DNA of 24,910 nucleotides from Ministeria vibrans ATCC 50519 (Eukaryota > Opisthokonta > Filasterea), in contig CALSCP010002438.1 in NCBI GenBank assembly GCA_943704425.1, positions 1-24,910 of the forward strand, read 5' to 3'. The notes under the pieces are model-generated. The model was not told where the DNA came from and did not search any database. It was given only the letters and a program-made list of their open reading frames with translations. How positions within the stretch are numbered: position 1 is the stretch's first letter; each line of letters starts with the position of its first letter. Made by a program: the position numbers and the translations under genes. Of this stretch, positions 18,901-24,910 are shown piece after piece.

Positions 18901-21175
18901 GTGTAACTGTGAGTCTGTGTGATAGGAATGTTGGTGGGAAGCCTGTTGAACAGCGTGTCGGTGCTGTTGTGTGCATCGGAGCGCACGGCTGAGTTCATCT
19001 TCTCGGTCGCGCCCATTCTTGCGCCAGTGTTTCATGCCTTTCTCGGCCATCACTCGGTCAGTGACTTTATGGACGACTTTGCGGCTATTTTGGACGACTT
19101 AGTGTCGCCGCTGGACGAGGGTGAGAACAACATTCCGCCCGTGCTGTGGGAGGTTGCGACGACCATGATCCAGTTCATGCTCAAGGACGAAACGGCCTTC
19201 CTCTACTTCCAAGGTTTGTATTTCGTTCCAATCAAGCCCGCACCACCTCAATCTCTCTTTTTCTTTTCTTTTTTTTCTTTTTTTTTCTCTTTCTCTTTGT
19301 TGTTGCTTTCACAGAGGTTGAGCCCATTCTGGAGCAGTATGTTGATCGCGCGTCCGGTGTCTTCAAAGAGAATGCTGAAGTGTGTGAAATGTTCTTTGGT
19401 CTCATTCAAGCTGTAAGATGTGGTCTTTTATCGACGTTGTTTGATTTGTTTCTATACCTCTGTCTCTTTCTCTCGTGTATCGTTCGCGGTGTGTATTCCT
19501 TTTCTGACATTGAGAATTTCTTATCGACGTTGTTTGATTTGTTTCTATCCCCCTGTTTCTTTCTCTCGTGTATCGTTCCTTTTCTGACATTGAGAATTGC
19601 CTTGTCTACCTTTTGGTTTGTTTCTCTCTATCTCTCTGCGACACTTGTATCGCGTTTATTCATGAATTTGTTTCATATCGTTTTTCTTATGTGTTTGACT
19701 GGTGTATTGGATAGATGTTGGCGAGTGAAGACGAGTCGAGCGATGGTTCGATGGCTGCGCGTGCTTGCATGCTTATGGAGCACTTTATGTTCCATGTGGG
19801 CAACGAGGGGCACATGTCGAGGGTGAGCACACTACCGCTCGCCTCGCACTGCATTAAACGACTATGACTGTAGTACTTTGGTCCGATGATTGAGTTGGTT
19901 GCGGAGGCTGCGCTGGGCACGGACGATAAGCACATCAACTACTCCGATTGGTGCCTCCAAGTGGTACGCTCTCGTATTGTGATGCATTTTTCTGATTCCC
20001 GTCCGTCTCGTGCACAGCTCATTGATGCGCTCTATGCGGACCCTATTGCCGCCATTACGGTTTTTGAGCAGATCCATCCCTTTGGTCAGCAGACTTCTCT
20101 CACTTCCCTCTTTCTCACCCAATGGCTTCAAAAACTCGATCGATTCACTGTGTACGCAACAAAACAATGTCCACAGACAACTTAATATTATTGTATTTGG
20201 GTTTATAATGATATTTTCTTTTTCTTTTGGGTAGATTCCGTGATATGAAGATCAACGTGCTTGCACTGTCGCGCCTGATGGAGACAGACGTGGCGACGCT
20301 ACCGGGGGCGGTGCAGAGTGCATGGTCGTATGCGCTACCGGTCGTGATCCGCATGTTTACCGAAATTCGCGTGATTCAGGAGAAGAAGACGGAGGTGCTA
20401 CAAGAGCTGTCGCGTATGGACGACGAGGCTGAGCAGGACACCACGGCCGAAGAGCGTGACGTGCCCGACGACTACGGTGAGAGCCCACACACACACACAC
20501 ACACAAACATAAACGCTCATTTCTCATTTTTCTTTCTATCTGTGTGTATGTGTGTGTCGTGGCAGAGGACCTCTCTGACGAGGAAGTTTACCAAGATCAA
20601 AATCACAAGGACTACATTGAATTTCTCGCGTCCAAAGTACTCCGAACGATTTGCATTTGCACACACACTAATATCTCGTCAATCCATCATTCCCATCTTT
20701 CGTTTTGCTCTGTAGATTCGCTCTGCTGCTCCCCACGATGAATTTGGCGACGACGACGACGATGAAGACGATGATGCTATCTTTGAAAATGCTCTTCCCG
20801 ACATTGATGAGTTTGTACGTGTCTACCCAATTGTTTTTTTTAATTCAATTTTTGTTCTGTTCTTGTCTCTTTTGCAGATTTTCTTTGCAGATCGGTTCAA
20901 CGCACTGCGCGAGCGATCTCCGGAGGCGTATGCATTACTGACGCAGCAGGTGGATGCAGACGCTGGCCAGTGCGAGACATTGTCGTCCATATTGGCCGAG
21001 GCTGACCATCGCCGTCAAGTCAAGCGTACGCCGCGCTCCCTTCTTCCCTCCTTCCCTAACCCTCATTTCTTACGTCTTTGTAGAGTCCGAAGAACTCGCC
21101 CAGACAGGCTTCCAATTCAATCCCGCTGCTCCTTTGAACATGTCCTTTGGCGCGAGCAATCCCTTTCCGCAATAG
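15950..21175 (+). CDS. IPO7: Importin-7/8-type nuclear import receptor (karyopherin beta)
   Basis: Nineteen exons join in frame: 15950-16039, 16352-16575, 16721-17039, 17101-17223, 17298-17368, 17459-17632, 17700-17841, 18022-18550, 18633-18860, 18926-19213, 19315-19412, 19715-19822, 19874-19963, 20018-20151, 20235-20476, 20566-20636, 20716-20814, 20878-21025, 21084-21175. They code 1089 residues (human IPO7 ~1038). Landmarks along the IPO7/Sxm1/Nmd5 family: importin-beta N-terminal repeat with SIYLKNLVVKYW; PWAKAQKWSAAVIERLFERYG; DDPVEYIRSRFDVYNDL; SLFLTQWLQKLDRF; an acidic run of mostly Asp encoded at 20747-20782; and a C-terminal TGFQFNPAAPLNMSFG. Known role: carries ribosomal proteins, histones and signalling proteins into the nucleus, released by RanGTP. 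The exon 1-2 junction lacks about 3-4 residues of the family, so a microexon may hide in the 312-bp first intron. Confidence 0.94.
16608..16673 (+). repeat. TG repeats in importin intron 2
   Basis: Two TG runs separated by a T-rich segment inside intron 16576-16720; UG in the transcript. Confidence 0.88.
17885..18015 (+). repeat. Long polypyrimidine stretch in importin intron 7
   Basis: About 130 bases that are almost all C and T on the sense strand fill most of intron 17842-18021, ending in TATATAG. It is far longer than a normal polypyrimidine tract. Confidence 0.8.
19428..19600 (+). repeat. Tandem duplication (~93-bp period) in importin intron 11
   Basis: TTATCGACGTTGTTTGATTT begins at 19428 and again at 19521. 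The following T/C-rich text and TTTTCTGACATTGAGAATT are shared, with a ~13-bp deletion in the second copy. The duplication explains why this intron (302 bp) is among the longest in the gene. Confidence 0.88.
20487..20558 (+). repeat. CA then TG tracts in importin intron 15
   Basis: A (CA)n tract (~20487-20506) and a TG tract (~20540-20558) lie in the same 89-bp intron. They could pair as a hairpin in the pre-mRNA, bringing the two splice sites together. Confidence 0.75.
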
Positions 21176-21253
21176 AGTCATTCTAAAATTTACAAGCCTT
21201 TCTTGCGCTTCTTTTCTTTTTATTTTTTGTCTTTTACACACTGTTCGAGTTGG

Positions 21254-22614
21254 TTAGCGCCATTGCATGACCTGAGGAAGGCTCTTGCGCGTGAGGGCAG
21301 GCACGGTGGCGTCGTCAGCAGGGTAGCCTACAGGGAGCAGCAGGAGGACCTTTTCGTGAGAGGGACGTCCCAGCAGGGCGCGTAGAGCGGGACCCGTGTT
21401 GAGGGGCGTGCTCGTGAGCGTGCATAAACCCGCCTGATGCACTGCCGCAACAAGAAGACCCGCTGCGATACCACTTGATATCTCGTGATAGTAATGCGTC
21501 ACCTTGGAGCCGTCTGCTGCTTTGCCGTACGGCTACGTGAAAGAAAAGGAGTAAGATTAGTCGGAGGAGCAGACAGGATATAGAGTCAAAGAACAACATA
21601 TATATAGAGTCAAAGAACAACATATTCATACCTGTTTAAACATGACGATGAGGACGGGCGCCGTCTCAAGATAGGGTTTAGACCAGGACGTACCAAACGG
21701 CTTCAAGTCTTCAACCCATTTTGCGCCCATTCTCCGCTCATAGTTTTCCTTCTCTTCTCGCTCCACTGCCTCACGAATGCTGCGCTTCATTTCGGCCGTG
21801 CGTATCGCAACAAAGAACCAAGGCTGTGTGTGTGCACCAGACGGCGCGGAGCTGGCAGCCATTATGACATTTTCAATGACTACATGTAACAATGTATCAC
21901 TTACACACCGATACTCACCACTGCTCCACACTCGTAAATACACAATACACAATAACATCATCAAACTTCATCGAACATCATCATCAGCACACACACACAC
22001 ACACTAAGCACACACACACACACACTAAGCACACACACACACTAAGCACACACATTATAAGCGCGCACACACACTAAGTACACTAAGCGCACACACACAC
22101 TAAGCACACTAAGCACACACACTAAGCGCACCAAGGACACTAAGCACACTGAGCACATACACTACGCACACGAAGCACACACTCGCATTCGCATTCACTC
22201 AACACCAGACCGCTTGTAGACTCCACGTACCGCTGTTGGGAATGTTTCGCGAGGAGAATGTGCGAACGGACCGCCGTTGATTGATCTCTTTGTAAAAGGT
22301 GTTTGCTCGTTCAACAATCTCCGCCTCTGTACGGGATGTGAAGCGAAGAGGCACCATCGGCACGCCAGAGGTGCGAGCCACGGGGTGCTCTTCGTCTGCT
22401 CCCTCGTCACCTCTCATGGGGGAGCGCATCATGCGCCGCTGATGCGAAGAGGAGAGAGTGTGTGTGTGAGTGAGATGGTCGCGCAAAGAAGTTCGACCGG
22501 TACCGCGAGAAGCAGGGTGGCGAGCGCCATGGCCACAAGCACAACTAGCTCAGCTCCATCAGCACCCTCGACACGGTCAAGTCCCGCCCGGATCCACCCC
22601 GCGATCACGCCCAT
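21254..22614 (-). CDS. IYD: Iodotyrosine-deiodinase-like membrane flavoprotein
   Basis: Four exons, 22504-22614, 22231-22438, 21632-21879 and 21254-21532, give 281 residues (human IYD 289). An N-terminal membrane anchor ([17 protein letters not shown], 21-37) is followed by a polar linker, then the nitroreductase-fold domain. FMN-site motifs are RRSVR (92-96) and PSGAHTQPW (119-127). E149, Y153 and K174 sit in the active-site lid at the spacing of the halotyrosine-binding E/Y/K triad of animal deiodinases (human E157, Y161, K182, from memory, constant offset of 8). The C-terminus carries [19 protein letters not shown] and [16 protein letters not shown]. Known role: NADPH-dependent reductive dehalogenation of mono- and diiodotyrosine. 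Substrate use here is inference, but the triad favours it over a generic nitroreductase. Intron 2 carries a long CA minisatellite. Confidence 0.93.
21987..22190 (-). repeat. CA / CACTAAGCA minisatellite in deiodinase intron 2
   Basis: About 200 bp made of (CA)n runs punctuated by ACTAAGC at variable spacing (for example near 22004, 22025, 22044 and 22099). It fills most of intron 21880-22230. In the transcript, on the minus strand, it reads as UG repeats with GCUUAGU interruptions. Confidence 0.9.
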
Positions 22615-22755
22615 ACGAAAGAAAGAAAATTAGTGGGCGCACAAAATTAAAATTAATCAAAAGATAAGATGATCCTTCTTTCTGAATTTAACATATTTCT
22701 ACAAAGTTTGACACACCGCAACGTGGCTGGGTTGTGCGCCTCATCTCAGTTGCTA
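22615..22755. promoter_or_regulatory. Divergent promoter space, deiodinase / dysferlin-domain genes
   Basis: 141 bp between the chosen starts, AT-rich at 22640-22690. An in-frame ATG at 22669 could instead start the plus-strand gene, leaving only 54 bp. A CTCATCTCAG acceptor-like site (AG 22748-22749) precedes ATG 22756. Confidence 0.5.
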
Positions 22756-24743
22756 ATGACCGAGCGCACTGCGAGTGCGATTGCGGACGAACTTGCAGAA
22801 GGGTTTGCCAAATTTGGCCATCCTGCAGCCACGACGTCGGCCGCTGTGAAGGGGCAGCCACAGGCCTTGGTCGTGCCTTCCGCCAGTGTGGTGCACGACC
22901 AGCCGGGCGTCGCTGCGAGTGCAAGCCACAGTCGAGTGCCTTGCGAAGTGTACGAAAACCAACGCAGCGGTAAGTGCGCACACTCCCGACCGCTCCTCGA
23001 CACACTCTCTCTGCACCGGCGCACCCCTGCCTGCTTGCATGGCCCCCAACTGTATGTTCAATTGCGCAATGGCGCTGAAGATATCCCATCTGCTCTTGCG
23101 CACTCCCTCTCCTCTCTCTCTCCCTCTCTCCTTTCTCACCCCTCCTTCGTCCCCTCCGCAGGTCTCATTGGAAAGTTTAGTGAGCACCTGCTGCTCCCCG
23201 GCGAGCGTGCGCACTTCACGGATCTGGACGGCAACGCCAAAACCAAATTGGACAGCCAACTTCCGTCGACGGACTGGCGATGGTCTGGACAGTGGGCCAT
23301 TGAGCGCAATGAGCAAACCGACGCCGATGGTAGGGCCGCGCTAGTGGTTGCATCGTTCTGTGTGTGTGTGCGTGTGTGTGTGTATGTATGTGTGTGTGTG
23401 TATGTATGTGTGTGTGTGTGTGTAGCGTTGTCTCTAAACGACTCCCTTTGCTGGCAGGTTGGCAGTACGCCGTTCATTGGATGGGCGACTTCACGCGCGC
23501 TCTTCGCCCCGAAACATTTGTGCGACGCCGAAAGTGGACGCGTTTTATGGAATACTGCCCGCAACAAGTGGAGAGTGTCGTGAAGGATAGCACGCAGCCT
23601 GCCGAAGGGAATGCCAGCGACGGTGCTGATGTGAACTTGGGTCGCGCCACCGGCAGCGAGGAGCAGCCACACGTGAGCGAAGCACCCCTGAGCTTTTCAC
23701 CGCCCACATCGAGACGTACGCCGTCTCCTGCTGTCACAATACCCGTCAAGCCTGGGCTGCCTGTGCGCACCGCCAGTCTGCTGCACAAGAAATCACCAGA
23801 CGCGAACACGACCACCAAGACGGCGGTGCGCCACCGACGACAGCGTAGTCTGTCAATGTCATCGCACTGCGATGACACGGCGGCATCTTCGCCACTCAAA
23901 CGTGAGAGTACATTAGGAAGCGATCAGATGCGCGACGTCGTCGGCTCGCGCTTGTCCATGCCTCCTTCCTCTGCGTCCACCAGTGTCCCCCCGTCGCCTG
24001 TGCGTCGACCCGCATCCACGACGAGCGTCGTCAGCGCAAATGCCAGTGCATCCGGCACATCCAGTGATGTAGGAGTGCGCGTGCGTCTGGAGGAGCAAGT
24101 GAAGGAAAAGACGTCGGCATTGCACTTTATGGGTCAGCAGATGCGCGCGTACGAGGCCGAGCTGAAGCGGAAGAAGACGGAAATTGAGCGAATTCAATTG
24201 GCACACTCCAATGAAATTACGAAAATGGCGACGCAGCGGCGACGCATCGAGGAGCAGTTGCAACGGGAGCGCAGTAAAAGCAAGGCGCGTCGACGAGGGC
24301 TGGGAGGCTCACGGGCTACTGCGTTGGGCCCATTCGGGTCGTCAGACGACGACGACGATAATGACGGTAGTGGGGCAAGGATCAGCTCTGGCGGTGGTGT
24401 ACAAGAAGTGGTTGTGCAGCAACCACGGAGTACGGCCAGTATGTCACTACAGACCATGACAATGGAAGGCATTGATGACGCTTCCGACGCGCCAATGCAG
24501 CAACCGGTGATGAAACGAGCCCCTCAAAAAGTGATGGTGACGGACGTGGTGTATGAGAACCAACGAAGCGGACTGGTCGGGTCGTTTAGCGACAAGTGGA
24601 TGGCCCTCGATCTGCGTGGTCTGTGGAGCGACGAGAACGACGACAAGTGTCCAGAGGTCTCACAGATTGCTGTACCTGAGGGGTGGACTGCGAGTGACTG
24701 GTCCATTGTCATTGACGAGAGCACAGACGCCGACGGCTGGATG
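22756..24743 (+). CDS. Dysferlin-domain protein, two DysF modules (3' partial)
   Basis: Exons 22756-22969, 23162-23329 and 23458-24743 give 556 residues; then a GTACGT donor opens an intron running off the window. The first dysferlin domain (~64-170) runs from VYENQRSG through TDWRWSGQWAIER and DADGWQYAVHW to the C-terminal RRRKWTRFM. It is followed by ~230 Ser/Pro/Thr-rich residues, a charged coiled coil (encoded ~24080-24300) and an acidic D/N run. A second dysferlin domain starts with VVYENQRSGLVGSFS and is cut at DADGWM. The DysFN/DysFC pair is known from dysferlins, peroxins of the Pex30/Pex23 group and TECPR1, proteins of membrane repair, peroxisomes and autophagy/lysosomes. No C2, reticulon or TECPR repeats are visible in this part, so the subfamily is undecided. 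ATG 22669 is an alternative start adding 29 residues. Confidence 0.92.
23359..23424 (+). repeat. TG repeats in dysferlin-gene intron 2
   Basis: TG/TATG runs in intron 23330-23457, UG in the transcript. Confidence 0.9.
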
Positions 24744-24781
24744 GTACGTCCTTTTTATGTCGCTCTTCCATCGTGGTGACT

Positions 24782-24855
24782 CTATCACTTCATGTCTTTC
24801 TCTCTCTCGATTCTCTATTATCCCTATCTCTTTGTTTTGTTCTCTCTCTCTATCA

Positions 24856-24910
<55 letters not shown>
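24782..24910 (+). repeat. Pyrimidine/(TC)n tract at the window end
   Basis: Inside the last, unfinished intron, a T/C-rich sequence becomes a pure (TC)n run from about 24857 to 24903, then CACAC. The tract continues beyond the window, so its true length is unknown. Confidence 0.88.

Noticed and set aside
21987-22190. CRISPR-like array of spaced repeats
   Set aside because: It lies in a eukaryotic intron, the repeat is a CA microsatellite with short interruptions, and there are no unique spacers of even length.
1-24910. Bacterial operon, prophage or insertion-sequence content
   Set aside because: Frame-restoring GT-AG introns and eukaryotic-only proteins throughout. No transposase, terminal inverted repeats or ribosome-binding sites were seen.
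1-24910. tRNA or rRNA genes
   Set aside because: I looked for cloverleaf-type A/B boxes and rRNA-like blocks in the spacers and long introns and saw none. A tRNAscan/Infernal run would settle it.

Overview
This window is a compact, gene-dense piece of a eukaryotic nuclear genome. I can reconstruct about 50 short spliceosomal introns that restore reading frame at every junction. The genes use the standard code with all three stop codons, and the products are eukaryote-specific: importin-7/8, MBF1, mitochondrial ribosomal protein mL45, a STE20-family kinase, a vacuolar iron transporter and dysferlin-domain and EGF proteins. Short intergenic spaces and single-celled-style compactness suggest a protist, possibly near the opisthokont/apusomonad/amoebozoan part of the tree. 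I cannot fix the lineage from this window. A nephrocystin-3-like protein hints at a ciliated cell.

Layout. 1-1658 (-): secreted or membrane EGF-repeat protein, 3' end outside the window. 1978-3654 (-): five-exon coiled-coil/RING-finger E3-like protein. 3786-8243 (+): intronless 1485-residue STAND-type P-loop NTPase with TPRs, nephrocystin-3-like. 8378-10474 (+): nine-exon STE20/germinal-centre-type kinase. 10580-11830 (+): three-exon VIT1/CCC1 iron/manganese transporter. 12095-12691 (+): short gene whose body matches only the extreme C-terminus of large NAD-dependent glutamate dehydrogenase. 12811-14285 (-): seven-exon mL45. 14463-15763 (+): six-exon MBF1. 15950-21175 (+): nineteen-exon importin-7/8. 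21254-22614 (-): four-exon membrane-anchored iodotyrosine-deiodinase-like flavoprotein. 22756 to the window end (+): protein with two dysferlin domains around a disordered/coiled-coil linker, 3' end outside the window.

The genes do not form one pathway; they look like ordinary housekeeping and signalling loci packed head-to-head and tail-to-tail. Three divergent pairs (RING/STAND-TPR, mL45/MBF1, deiodinase/dysferlin) share intergenic spaces of about 55-180 bp, and two convergent pairs are separated by about 80-120 bp.

The most interesting signals are: the orphan glutamate-dehydrogenase C-terminus behind a signal-peptide-like exon with a frame conflict; the conserved substrate triad in the deiodinase homologue; TG-repeat tracts in introns nearly always oriented as UG in the transcript; an excess of GTAC 5' splice sites; an intronless giant STAND gene in an intron-rich neighbourhood; sharp GC-skew flips inside two genes; and two separately homogenised EGF arrays. 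All exon models were made by eye from frame, GT-AG sites and family knowledge, without transcript data.
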